Part shown: piece by piece, positions 45,851-56,598 of the stretch
Layout: each line of letters opens with the position of its first letter
How positions within the stretch are numbered: the first letter of the stretch is position 1
From: Antedon bifida
Lineage: Eukaryota; Echinodermata; Crinoidea; Comatulida; Antedonidae
DNA length: 64,000 nt
NCBI GenBank assembly: GCA_963402885.1
Contig: OY727098.1
Coordinates: 6,691,001 to 6,755,000, forward strand
Direction of reading: 5' to 3'
The notes under the pieces: model-generated
Databases searched by the model: none
What the model was told of the DNA's origin: nothing
What the model saw: the letters and a program-made list of their open reading frames with translations, nothing else
Program-made: the position numbers and the translations under genes

Positions 45851-48662
45851 TCACCCTGGTTTTGTAATAATGCCAATGTCAATATATGTTTGGCGAAGAC
45901 GTCTAACAAACCTTCCGTCTCCCATAAATAAAGTTTTACAATACGCTATGTTCTGTTTCGATAAGTTTTGTGGTATTTGTCTTTTTTCGGTTCCGTTGCT
46001 TAAGGTCACGTGTTCAACGCACATAGTTGATATGTCGTCTTGACGTTTTCTAAATTCTTCAAGTTCTCTATCAAACCGTTGCCTATTTGCGTTCACCTTT
46101 CTCCAGAATGTTTCATTGAAATGGTTATATAATTTGACATCATACCGATTCCATATTTTCATTTTTTCTCGCATTTTTGGTGTTACAACAAAACGTTTTG
46201 TGTCTTTTCTTGCACCTTTTTTAAGATATAATGTATCTTCATATTCTAAGCATAATGTTTGTTTAAGTAATATTAAAGATTCATCGTAATATTCCATGAT
46301 CATAACTAAATCGAATTCATGTTCTAATTGTCGTATTTTATAATTCAACGTTGGTTCATCACTCAGAAATCTATAATCTAATCCAAGATCGAACAATTGG
46401 CCATTTGATGCAAGATGTGACATGAAAAAAGGTTTTTTAAAATAACTTTCCGGATCTTCCATAAAAGTCTCAAACGCATTAGGCTTATCTTCTAACCCCC
46501 AACCTTTGGCCAATTCAAAGTACCCAAAAGCAGATTCAAGTTGGTCTGAAGGTTCTCTTAGGATTGTTATAAACTTAGCATTTGGAACCACTGCATCCAT
46601 CTCAATACGGTTGTATCTTGCGTGGTTAGCAATAATGTTAAATCCTGTTACCATCTTTCCATTATACGTTGATCCAAGCTGTAATTCTGTAACCATAGAC
46701 CTATTGAATAAGTCAAGTGTTGAAAATGTATGTCCTGTTTTAGGAAGAGCGAATATTAGAGAATTTTTGTGGCCATATCTTTCAAATAAGGTTCCTGTAG
46801 TGGTACTTCCAGTCTTGTGGGTTTTCACGTAAACAACCTGTTTTACCGGTTCACACATTTCATGATCTAAGCTGACATCTGTACTAATATAACTTTTGAT
46901 GTTTTGTTTCAAATATCTGTAATATTCATTAACATAGAGTAATTAATAATTTGGCACTCCTTGACAATACGCATAACTAACATATTAATAAATACAGTAA
47001 TAATACTTTAACCCGTTGAAATATCGAAAAAAATTGGCTACGGTTTATCTTCTAAAGAATGCTACTAAATGACCCCACTGACCACTGGTTTAGAAGACAG
47101 TTTACGATATTTTCTTTACACCATAGAATTATTGATGACATGTATAAATAATACGTTTAATAAATAAAGTTTCAAAATAATAAAACAATATAATATTTTC
47201 TGAAATCTTAATATACAATTTTTGATGTGATTTTTCTAAAAGTTAATATTTTGCTTTTATTGCCCGTCCTGATATTTAGAAAACAAATTTCAAAAAGAAG
47301 ATTACTCTAAATAGTTTACATCGACTCCACCACTCTGCTGGAATAGTAGTTTTATCAATTATTTTTATTATTGTTAGTATTAATAATCAGAAAATATACA
47401 AAGGTTAAGGACAGCTTCCGCGTTGTACTGCCTTTTAAAAAACGACCTTTGCTTTATACGTCAGATATGAGAAAATCCAATAATTATATCACAATGGTTA
47501 TCAAGATTATGAAAAACTATGCACCATTATTATGTTTTAATAATGTTACTATTAATATCAATATGTATATATCAATAAAATATGAATCTGTAAATTGTTT
47601 ATATGTTTTAAATGACTGTCTGAACGTTTTATTTACAAACACACAATTTGTTGTTCTTCTTCGTCATTCGTTATATCTCACATTTTGATCTTTGAGGAAA
47701 TTAATGATGGAAAATGAATACATTTGAGACTGCTTTTCTTATGTGTGCTTTTAATGTAAAAATCCTAATTCAAAATCAGTCAATGTTCTATTTTTAAAGC
47801 GCCATTCCAACGATCATTGCTCATAGCGCTGACAAAATAACTTATAAGAAAAGGTGAGTTGACTAAACAACTTTTTTTTGCAATATATTTTGTAATAGAT
47901 AACATTACAAAAAAATATGCAGAAATAATGTAAATATATATATGAGATTCTGTAATTGTTGAATAAAGGTGGTAGTTAACCACAAAAGATAAAAAAAAAA
48001 AAAAAAAAAGTTGAGTTTTTTAAGTGACTTTAAAACTGTCCAAAGATGTCGATTTCCTAATACGTAAGGCCCAGCTTTATATATTACATTCAGCTTCAGG
48101 TCCAACAATTGATAATTCTTTTAATTGTGGCAACAACCTATGAGTATAAATTACTGTATTTAATCGAAAGTGGAGTTGTGGCTTGGTGGTTATGATGCTT
48201 GGCTACCACTCCAAGGGTCCTGGGTTAAAGTCCCGTCACATGTCAGGATTTTTTTCTAATGTCAAAATTACAAATCTACTCACAAAGACTTGTAATAAGA
48301 ATGTTTATAGAGCATCTTGTGTATATGTTTGTCTTGTGAACCTCTGAGGCTCACAAATGATCAGCAATTGCTGGATGGATCACCTTGATTAAATATGGTA
48401 AAAAAAAGTAACATGTAATATTCCGAAAATACTAGTAAAGAAATGAAATTGACACCATATGTTGTGGGCCTTAACACAATACAGTACCATGCATTTGAAG
48501 GTGTGTTAATAGAATTATATGATAGATCACTATGTATCTATAACATAACATAATTAATAAATAGCTTACTTACTTGTCTTTTAACTGACTATCTAAAATG
48601 AATAACACAGACACTACGAGTAAGAGTGAGCATATGAACAAATTTCGTTTGTTAATCGCCAT
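45851..48662 (-). CDS. Galactose-3-O-sulfotransferase-like enzyme, gene 1
   Basis: Exon 1 (48662-48574) encodes MAINKRNLFICSLLLVVSVL, a short basic N-terminus followed by a hydrophobic signal anchor, as in Golgi type II enzymes. It splices in phase 2 (ACAA|GTAAGT) to exon 2 (46916-45851, 1066 nt, acceptor TATTACAG). Total 1155 nt, 384 aa. The 5'-phosphosulfate loop is YVKTHKTGSTT (Lys-Thr-His-Lys-Thr-Gly-Ser at 61-67) and the 3'-phosphate site is ITILREPSDQLESAFGYF (about 146-163), as in the Gal3ST/galactosylceramide sulfotransferase family (PAPS donor, sulfate to C3 of galactose). Length suits the family (about 400 aa). It is the 3'-most of three tandem copies on this strand. Intron 1 holds a SINE. 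The acceptor sugar cannot be told from sequence. Confidence 0.88.
48171..48403 (+). mobile_element. tRNA-derived SINE in intron 1 of sulfotransferase gene 1
   Basis: GTGGCTTGGTGGTTATGATG (A box) and CCTGGGTTAAAGTCCCGTC (B box) head the element. The 3' part is TGAACCTCTGAGGCTCACAA and GATCAGCAATTGCTGGATGG. The 3' part alone recurs at 62925-63005 and a shorter piece at 29540-29580. Confidence 0.7.
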
Positions 48663-49395
48663 TATCGCTGCGTAGGCCTATCAAACTAACGTATAAAGTC
48701 CAACTTCATTCAGACATGCTTCAAGTCTATCAATTAATTATGTAGAAGTGTTTATTTAACATGATACAGTAGAAACACATAGTTAATGTGCAGTAATTTG
48801 GACTCATATACTGCCACCAAACATGACTGTATTTCTATTTCTGCGTTCTAAACTTATCCTATTTCTGTAAAATGCCATTAGAATATCTTTATCACGGGTA
48901 AACATGTTGTTGAATACCTGTATTTATAGTTACTTTACTATTTTTTATACGTACAGTATATACATTATTATTTCATGAATAATGTATTACTATGCAAAGT
49001 TAAGCACTATTATGAGAAAACAACGACCACAAAACAGCGCCATTCACGGTAGATCTTGGGAGCAATGCTGGCTATCAAAATATATTTGTTTTCATTGAAA
49101 GAACAGGAATTCCACAAAGCTTGTCTGGAGAGGCAAGACAATTCACAATGAAACATCCGAAACAACAATGGTTGTTAAGCCTAATTGTTTTCCCTTTTAA
49201 ACGTAGCCTATGTCTGTGTTTTGCTCTGCCAGGGCACTGCTGCCTCATTAGCCCTTGAGCCAGTGAGCGCTCATAGCCGTTACGCTACTGCTTTCAGTAT
49301 CAACACCGATTTCAAAAGTGGATTGATACACATGATGAGTTTATATGGAAAGCATTTAAAATAACACTCCATAGCCTTTTTTTTAATTCTCTTTT
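48315..49395. repeat. Duplicated block A: sulfotransferase exon 1 plus 5' flank
   Basis: Nearly identical to 62925-64000 (which continues past the window end). It covers the SINE 3' part, intron start, exon 1 and about 700 bp upstream, with scattered differences. An insertion near 63739 (GTATAGAGAGATACTACTAT) is absent here. It also includes the stretch CTCTGCCAGGGCACTGCTGC ... GAGCGCTCATAGCCGTTACG, probably part of another repeat. Confidence 0.9.
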
Positions 49396-50303
49396 CTTTT
49401 GTCCATCCAAAAATCATCATAATCTTAATTATTTTACCTTATCATTTCTGTATACTATTTTGTATTGTATTGCTATGGAGGAAAATAAATGTCTTTTGAA
49501 ATGAAATGAAACGAAATACAACAATATAAAAGGACACAGTTGGTTAAATGCCTCGTGGTTTTTCGTGAGAGGATTATTCCACGCTTATTTAAGAAGAACA
49601 TTCATGACAGTTGTAATAGTCTGGTTCAAACCATAGTTAACGTACTTCCACAATCCAACCTGCATTGGTGCAAATTGGTTTGTTAGGATATTGTAGGTTG
49701 GTTTTGTGGAATTTGCTTATATTGTTAATTTCTTGGTGAAATTGTTCTCTTTTTGTTTTTTGTATGATTTGTATATGGATGTACTTATGCGAAATAAAGA
49801 AAATGATTTAAAAAATGAATGAATAACACTATATGAATGGTCAAGATACCCGGCATTTTAAATTTCTCAATATCTTTAATAAATCATTTTAGGCCGTTTT
49901 CTTACATAATAAGTTTTAATGATAATTATGATATTTGTCATAAACACATGTATAGGTGAAATGAAACTTGGTTTCTGATGCTTAAAATCACAAAATATTG
50001 TACAGTGAAAATATATTTACAGATAAAAACACATAAAACCACTGAAATTCACATGACATATATAACAATTTTTTTAAACGAAAAGTTAGATACATTCAAA
50101 GTAATTAAAATCTGATCATATCCAAATATTCCATAATCAATATTTTGATTGAATTTCAATATTTTATTGTTGCAAAACAGACTTAGATAAAACATCCAAT
50201 CAAATAACTGTCCTTTTTGTTAAATGTAGAGATAACCTAAAATAAAACTTAATTCAAAAGCCTACTAAAACCATTTTCACTGAAATGTGAATAGGCCTAC
50301 CCA
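49396..50303. other. Intergenic region between sulfotransferase genes 1 and 2
   Basis: AT-rich. An imperfect hairpin CCACAATCCAACCTGC ... GTAGGTTGGTTTTGTGG lies near 49648-49711. The right end must carry the 3' UTR of sulfotransferase gene 2. No gene is supported. Confidence 0.45.
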
Positions 50304-51369
50304 CTACGGTTCAATAATAATACCCATGTCGATATATGCTTGGCGAAGACGTTTAACAAACGTTCCGTCTCCCATAAATAAAGTTTTACAATACGCTGTG
50401 TTCTGTTTCGATAGGGTTTGTGGTATTCGTCTTTTCTCGGTTCCATCACTTAAGGTCACATATTCAACGCACATAGTTGATATGTCGTCTTGACGTTTTC
50501 TAAATTCTTCAAGTTCTCTATCAAACTGTTGCTTATTTGCGTTTACCTTTCTCCAGAATGTTTCATTGAAATGGTTATATAATTTGACATCATACCGATT
50601 CCATATTTTCATTTTTTCTCGCATTTTTGGTGTTACAACAAAACGTTTTGTGTCTTTTCTTGCACCTTTTTTAAGATATAATATATCTTCATATTCTAAG
50701 CATAATGTTTGTTTAAGTAATATTAAAGATTCATCGTAATATTCCATGATCATAACTAAATCGAATTCATGTTCTAATTGATGTATTTTATAATTCAAAG
50801 TTGGCTCATCTCTCAGAAATCTATGATCTAATCCAAGATCGAACAATTGGCCATTTGATGCAAGATGTGACATGAAAAAAGGTTTTTTAAAATAACTTTC
50901 CGGATCTTCCATAAAAATCTCAAAAGCATTAGGCTTATCTTCTAACCCCCAACCTTTGGCCAATTCAAAGTATCCAAAAGCAGATTCAAGTTGGTCTGAG
51001 GGTTCTCTTAAGATTGTTATAAACTTAGCATTTGGAACCACTGCATCCATCTCAATTCGGTTGTATCTTGCGTGGTTAGCAATAATGTTAAATCCTGTTA
51101 CTATCTTTTCATTATACGTTGATCCAAGCTGCAATTCTGTAACCATGGACCTATTGAATAAGTCAGTTGTTGAAAATATATGCCCAATTTTAGGAAGAGC
51201 GAATATTAGAGAATGTTTGTGGCCATATCGTTCAAATAAGGTTCCTGTAGTCGTACTTCCAGTCTTGTGGGTTTTCACGTAAACAATCTGTTTTACTGGT
51301 TCACACATTCCATGATCGAAGCTGACATCTGTACTAATATGATTCATTTTCTTCTTGTTGATCTTTGGT
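50304..51369 (-). CDS. Galactose-3-O-sulfotransferase-like gene 2, catalytic exon (anchor exon damaged)
   Basis: The catalytic exon 51369-50304 is 1066 nt, exactly as long as in genes 1 and 3, has a good acceptor (CTATTTTACAG) and no stop. It keeps YVKTHKTGSTT and ILREPSDQLESAFGYF. A homologue of exon 1 is visible at 52201 downward (ATGATGACGATTAAG...GACTG), but one base is missing compared with gene 3 and the frame stops after about a dozen codons (MTIKIDCFIRCS). A LINE begins about 30 bp upstream of that ATG. Translation from the internal ATG at 51347 would give a 347-aa protein without a membrane anchor. It could be a recent pseudogene, a soluble form, or use another first exon. Confidence 0.75.
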
Positions 51370-52149
51370 CTGTAAAATAGATTAGTAGACAGTGTAATTG
51401 GTAAATTATATAATATACAAATATGGTTCGAACATTACAGCCAAAGTTTGCTATGGTCAACGACTCCAATACATCATGACGTAATCAAACCAGGGTGATT
51501 TTAATTATCCATTTTCATACAGTAACAGTTTTAGTAAAATTTTGTTACGAATATTTTATAATTAGGAAAATAATTGTTCAAATTAAGAAAAGAAACAATA
51601 ATTCATAGCGGACTGGTGGTAATTCATGTCAGTATTATTGGAAGCTTTTGAATTGCCACGACCTATAGTGTGCGCATGCGTTTGCTTTTGATAATTATTT
51701 TCAAGTCGTCGGTCGTCGACTGAACTGAAAATTGACGAGTCTATGTTGTGGTAACGATTTTGAATTCTGTGCAACAAATACACATTTCAACTAGTTGTTT
51801 ATGCACGGTCGTTCTTGAAGAAATCGAAATAGATTTTAAAGGACGACGATGGTTATAACTTGGGACAAATGGCGTAATTTGCATAAATTCCTAAGTGGTC
51901 GTAAATCGAAAGTTCCATATTAAAGAAATACACTAATTGAGGGTATATCCCAGAATCAGATTGAGACCAGTGGACAATTAAACGACTTATTGTTTTCGAG
52001 AAGCAGGCGATTGTGAGGTTATTATACTTGCATGGACAAATTTGTATAGTCTAAGATTAAGTCAATATTACGTTGTTCCATATTGACATGAACATTCTTA
52101 TACAAATATTAACTCGAAATACTTATTATTTCTTACATAAAAACAGAAT

Positions 52150-52201
52150 AAAGAAACTTTATGAACAACGTATGAAACAGTCGATCTTAATCGTCATCAT
52201 C
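52150..52201 (-). pseudogene. Degenerate first exon of sulfotransferase gene 2
   Basis: The stretch read on the minus strand from 52201 aligns with gene 3 exon 1 (CACGATGATG, CGATTAAGA, GACTGTTT, ATAC). It has a 1-bp deletion in GATC-GACTG against GAAAGGACTG and an early TAA. A weak donor ATGTAAG follows. Its upstream flank is cut by the LINE tail at 52236. Confidence 0.7.
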
Positions 52202-52235
52202 GTGGTATTGTTATTATTTTCTGAATTAAAACATT

Positions 52236-55200
52236 GATTGATTGATTGATTGATTCTTTTATTTTTCACACAACATTCATGAAAATATAAATAATAAATT
52301 AAGTACAATAAAGTGTGAAAAACAGGATAACCACAAGAAAGCGAAGCTTTTAATCTGTGGCACCCTAACTTAAAATATAAATTTACAAATATATTACAAA
52401 ATGTTTTCATGTAGTAAATAAATGAAGGAAAATATAACGTACTATAATATATATATATATATACATCACATTCTCAGAATATATACGAAAATGTAATTAA
52501 TTAAGTTAAAGTTAGACATATTTTACAAATGTTGTTTTCGCAAAGATATATTGTTTCTTTATAACTATTAATGCATTTATTTAGTAATAGTTTTTTAAAT
52601 ATTGATATATTTTCACTATCTTTTATATTTCTTATAAGTTGATTCCATAGCTTAGGTCCTCTATATGCTATACTTTGCTGACCCATATTAGTTGATTTTA
52701 ATTTTATACAATAATTGTCTTTATTTCGAGTGTTATATGCATGATAATTATCAAATAAACTGAATAAAGAATTAAAACATTTTGGAAGTTGTCCTTTTTG
52801 GTATTTAAACATAAAATTTAAAACACTGTTTTTATACAAATCAAATATATTAATTGTGCCCGTTTTCACAAAGAGCTGAGAAGAAGGATGATGAAAGTCT
52901 ACCTTACAAATAATCCTAAGAGCTCTTTTCTGAAGCAAAAGGAGGCGATCCAAATTTTCTTTGTTTCCCGCACCCCATACAATAATACCATATGTCAACA
53001 CTGGTAATATAAGTGTCTTGTATATGGTAAGTAACACTTCAGTAGATACTAAATGTTTTATATGACACATGGCACCAATTATTGAGGATGCTTTACAAGA
53101 AACTGCATTTGTATGGTGTCTAAAGTTCAGTTTCTCATCAATGATGACACCGAGAAATTTAGTATATGGTACTCTATCTATTGAAACTCTATTTATTGAA
53201 AGTACAAATTGGGATGTGTCAATGTTGGTATTCTTTCCACTAAATAACATATACGTAGTTTTGGTTGTATTAATATTTAATCTATTAGTTTTACACCATT
53301 TCTCAATTTTATTTAGTTCATTTGTCATTATTGTAAAGGCAGTGACGACATCATTGTGTTGTAAAAACATATTCGTATCATCTGCAAACATTATTAAATC
53401 AACGACATTACTTACAGAAAACATGTCATTTATGAAAATCAAAAACAGCAGGGGTCCAAGAATTGACCCTTGTGGAACGCCTTGTTTTATTATTTTGGTT
53501 ACAGACTGACACTTCCCAATTTGTACGAATTGTTGTCTTTCTCTAAGGTAGCTTCGGTACCAATCAAGAACCACGCCTCTTATTCCATAATGGGGCAATT
53601 TTGTGAGCAATAATTCATGATCTATCGAATCGAACGCCTTGGATAAATCCAAAAATACGCCAATCATAAATTGCTTGTTGTCAACGGCTGTCGTTATTTT
53701 ATCAAGGACTTGTAGGAGGGCGTGGTTAGTTGAATGACCTGCCCTGAATCCATATTGAGATTCATGTAACATATCATATTTACACAAAAAAGCGATTGTT
53801 TGGTCATATACGACCCTTTCAAATACCTTAGATATACATGGTAATATCGATATCGGTCTATAATTTTCTATGTTCTCCCTTGCTCCTTTTTTATACACAG
53901 GAATTGTTTTAGCAATTTTTAGTTGACAAGGAAATACACCCGATTGAAGGGATACATTGATTATATGAGATAACGGTTTAGCCAGTATATCTGAGTTATT
54001 TTTTATATAAATGGTACCAATATCATCACAACCACTTGACTTATTTACATTTAAGTCATTAATGTATTTAATGATATCGGACTCAGTTACAGCTCTAAAA
54101 AACATTGAATTCAAAATGTCATGTTGTATTTTATATTCGGTGTTACTATTACGGTTATCATCACCTGTCATTTGGTCACCTATATTTATAAAGTATGTGT
54201 TAAACGCATTGGCTATGGATGTTGGGTCATTAAGTTGATGGGAGTTGATTTTCATTTTTTGAGGCATGTCTTGATGTTTCTTCCTACCTAATAATGAGTT
54301 TATGACACCCCATGTTTTCTTTATATTACTCTTGTACTTTTCAAATTCATTTTTGTAATAAGTAGTTTTTCTTTCTCTTATTATTGATGTTAACTTATTT
54401 TTATATTTCTTATATTTAGATTTATTTATATCTGTTGGTTTCTGTTTATATTTGATGTATAATTTATTTTTGGTACAAAGAGATTTTTGAATTCCATATG
54501 TTATCCACGGGGATTTAATTGTATCTACTTTTAACCTAACTCTTTTTAGTGGGAAATGCTTATCTATCATTGTTTTTAAAGAATCTGAGAAACGTTTATA
54601 TGATTCATTCGCATTTTCAATGCTAGTTACATATTGCCAATCATAGCCCTGTAATTCAAGTCTAAATTGCCGTTTTTGTTGATCAGTATAGCTTCTTTTT
54701 ATTATAAATTTTTCTGATCGTGGTAATGAATAATTTTCTGAATCATCCATGCAGAAAACTGCAAAGTGGTCAGATATGTCGTTAACTAATATCCCTGTGT
54801 TAATATTTTGGAATTCCTGATAATTTGTATAAATATTGTCAATTACTGTTGCGGTATCTTTTGTGATTCGAGTGGGTTTATTGACTAGTGGAATGAAAGA
54901 TTCTGTTAGCATGTTGTCTACGTGAGTTTGAACATTATTGTCACAGTTATATTTTTGTAGATCTAGGTTAAAGTCACCCATTAGGTATGCCTTTTTATTT
55001 TCATTGTTTATCATGTGCATTAATTCACTAAGTTGATTATTAAATGTTGGAATATGGGCTTTAGGGGGCCTGTAGATTATTCCACATATAATTGATTTAT
55101 CATTATTTTTTAATTCAATTATAATGCACTCTCCCTCGTTTATCATAGCAGACAAGTCATTTCTTATTTGATATGATATATTTGAGTGTATGTACAATGC

Positions 55201-55966
55201 TACACACCCCCCTGTCTGGGTTTCTCTGTTTTTAAAGATGGGTGTATAGTTTGGAAGTGTATATAAACCAAGGTGATGTTTGCTTGAAAGCCAAGTTTCA
55301 GTAAGTCCTATTACATTAAATTCAAAATCGAGAGAGGATACATAATTTTTAAATTCTTCAAATTTGTTAACAATACTTCTACAATTTAATGCAAACATAG
55401 AAAAACTATTAGTTGACGTTTGACTGAACGTGGATTTAAATGTATCAATACTAAAGTAATAGTTTTCCTTATAGTTAAATGCGGTTGTATTTTCGTCTTC
55501 ATAATTAAAATTATCAATATTTAGAATTGAAAACATATGATTTCGTTAATATAAATAAATATCAGTTAATTATAGGGCCTAATGACAAAAGAAATATTTG
55601 ATAATAAATATAACCTTATTTGCTATATCTGTACATTAGCTACCCGTCATAAAGTATTTTTTTTTTTTTACCGTGACCCCTTATTAATGAATGTAGTAAT
55701 ACAAATTTATATACAATATTATAAACAACCCCAACTTATATGAATGCACTGTATGTAACAGTTCACAGCAATGTGGGGCTGTGTATAATAACATGACATG
55801 GATAGTATTTTGTCCAAATTACATAAATACCATCTCATGTTAAATAAGTGTGTTTCTTACTAACAGAGTTTGGTCTGGTCACTTTGTAGGTTCACGGTAT
55901 AGCCTCCCATCTATATATAATGATCCATTTCTAAATACAGGATGTCTTCCTTCATTGTATGCTTTC
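52236..55966 (-). mobile_element. Full-length non-LTR retrotransposon (LINE, CR1/L2/jockey-like group), ~3.7 kb
   Basis: The element reads on the minus strand: about 430 bp of 5' UTR, one long ORF (55536-52501), about 260 bp of 3' UTR and an (AATC)n microsatellite tail (TTGATTGATTGATT on plus). The sequence AACAT flanks both ends (52231-52235 and 55967-55971), fitting a 5-bp target-site duplication. Removing element plus one AACAT gives a sequence that aligns with the uninterrupted 5' flank of sulfotransferase gene 3 at about 59010-59060. The tail type and single ORF suit the CR1/L2-like lineages; the exact clade needs a tree. Confidence 0.88.
52501..55536 (-). CDS. LINE endonuclease/reverse transcriptase (1011 aa, intact)
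   Basis: An unbroken frame from ATG (MFSILNIDNFNYEDEN) to TAA. The N-terminal apurinic-type endonuclease spans about residues 45-275: FALNCRSIVNKFEEFKNYVS, IGLTETWL, GDFNLDLQKY and ISDHFAVF. Reverse transcriptase spans about 500-800: IPVYKKGARENIENYRPIS, YGFRAGHSTNHAL, FLDLSKAFDSIDH, QGVPQGSILGPLLFLIFIND and the catalytic MFADDTNMF. The C-terminal region (FLGVIIDEKLNF, LTYGIIVWG) is typical of LINE ORF2 thumb/C-terminal parts. No RNase H or gag-like domain was seen. Enzyme for target-primed reverse transcription. All catalytic motifs are present, so it could be active. Confidence 0.95.
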   Translation of the reverse strand: MFSILNIDNFNYEDENTTAFNYKENYYFSIDTFKSTFSQTSTNSFSMFALNCRSIVNKFEEFKNYVSSLDFEFNVIGLTETWLSSKHHLGLYTLPNYTPIFKNRETQTGGCVALYIHSNISYQIRNDLSAMINEGECIIIELKNNDKSIICGIIYRPPKAHIPTFNNQLSELMHMINNENKKAYLMGDFNLDLQKYNCDNNVQTHVDNMLTESFIPLVNKPTRITKDTATVIDNIYTNYQEFQNINTGILVNDISDHFAVFCMDDSENYSLPRSEKFIIKRSYTDQQKRQFRLELQGYDWQYVTSIENANESYKRFSDSLKTMIDKHFPLKRVRLKVDTIKSPWITYGIQKSLCTKNKLYIKYKQKPTDINKSKYKKYKNKLTSIIRERKTTYYKNEFEKYKSNIKKTWGVINSLLGRKKHQDMPQKMKINSHQLNDPTSIANAFNTYFINIGDQMTGDDNRNSNTEYKIQHDILNSMFFRAVTESDIIKYINDLNVNKSSGCDDIGTIYIKNNSDILAKPLSHIINVSLQSGVFPCQLKIAKTIPVYKKGARENIENYRPISILPCISKVFERVVYDQTIAFLCKYDMLHESQYGFRAGHSTNHALLQVLDKITTAVDNKQFMIGVFLDLSKAFDSIDHELLLTKLPHYGIRGVVLDWYRSYLRERQQFVQIGKCQSVTKIIKQGVPQGSILGPLLFLIFINDMFSVSNVVDLIMFADDTNMFLQHNDVVTAFTIMTNELNKIEKWCKTNRLNINTTKTTYMLFSGKNTNIDTSQFVLSINRVSIDRVPYTKFLGVIIDEKLNFRHHTNAVSCKASSIIGAMCHIKHLVSTEVLLTIYKTLILPVLTYGIIVWGAGNKENLDRLLLLQKRALRIICKVDFHHPSSQLFVKTGTINIFDLYKNSVLNFMFKYQKGQLPKCFNSLFSLFDNYHAYNTRNKDNYCIKLKSTNMGQQSIAYRGPKLWNQLIRNIKDSENISIFKKLLLNKCINSYKETIYLCENNICKICLTLT

Positions 55967-56598
55967 AACATGGAAAAGGAATCGGTACGTCTGATGCTCA
56001 ACTGAGAAATTCATTGACCGTAATGGAAATAAATTCTTCGCAGAGGTCAATATATTTTTATTGTGTGGTTGTTTTTCTTGGAGTGTTTTATTCGAGAAAA
56101 AAAAACAAAGAGAGTGAACTATAATATCTCTACAGTATGGTTTCATGTATGGCCTAACACTTCTTAGCTTAACCTGTACTGTAGGCACCGCCCTGTGATC
56201 AAGATGTTTTGCCCTACGAAATTGCCCTGGAGTTATTTTCCGGGTTATTATTGCCTGACATCCTATTGAAAAAATACTGACATACAGTACGTCTGAAGGT
56301 ACAGTAGAGTATAAAGAATCGGGTGGTATAACTGCATGTTGAAAATTAATTTTGTATAATGTGTTACGGTATGAATAGCCAAACGAACTTGGTTGTATTT
56401 CATACAAAGTTGCATCATCATCTACAGTATTATTATTTAAATCACAAACAAGTAAATCAGTCTTCTTAATGACACAATATAAACACTTCATTAATGATTC
56501 TTTTGTGTGCTTTTTTTAAACTACAGTAGGTCGACTAGACTCATCTACACTGAAAGTGACACAAACATAAAATGAATGTTTAAACAATAAAAATGAAC
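55967..56598. other. Displaced 5' flank of sulfotransferase gene 2 / spacer before gene 3
   Basis: Begins with TGGAAAAGGA, then CGTCTGATG and CAACTGAGAAATTC, which correspond to the 5' flank of gene 3 (59040-59072). It is therefore the upstream half of the gene 2 flank, separated from it by the LINE. The 179-aa frame 56491-55952 (minus) has no recognisable domain and crosses the LINE junction, so it is not called. Confidence 0.6.

Noticed and set aside
46506-46832. 108-codon plus-strand frames opposite each sulfotransferase (also 50956-51282 and 57254-57580)
   Set aside because: Conserved only because the minus-strand coding sequence is conserved; antisense shadow of the catalytic exon.
53069-53509. 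146-codon plus-strand frame
   Set aside because: Antisense shadow of the LINE reverse transcriptase.
55952-56491. 179-codon minus-strand frame
   Set aside because: It spans the LINE 5' junction, has no recognisable domain or splice context, and part of it is duplicated flank of sulfotransferase gene 2.
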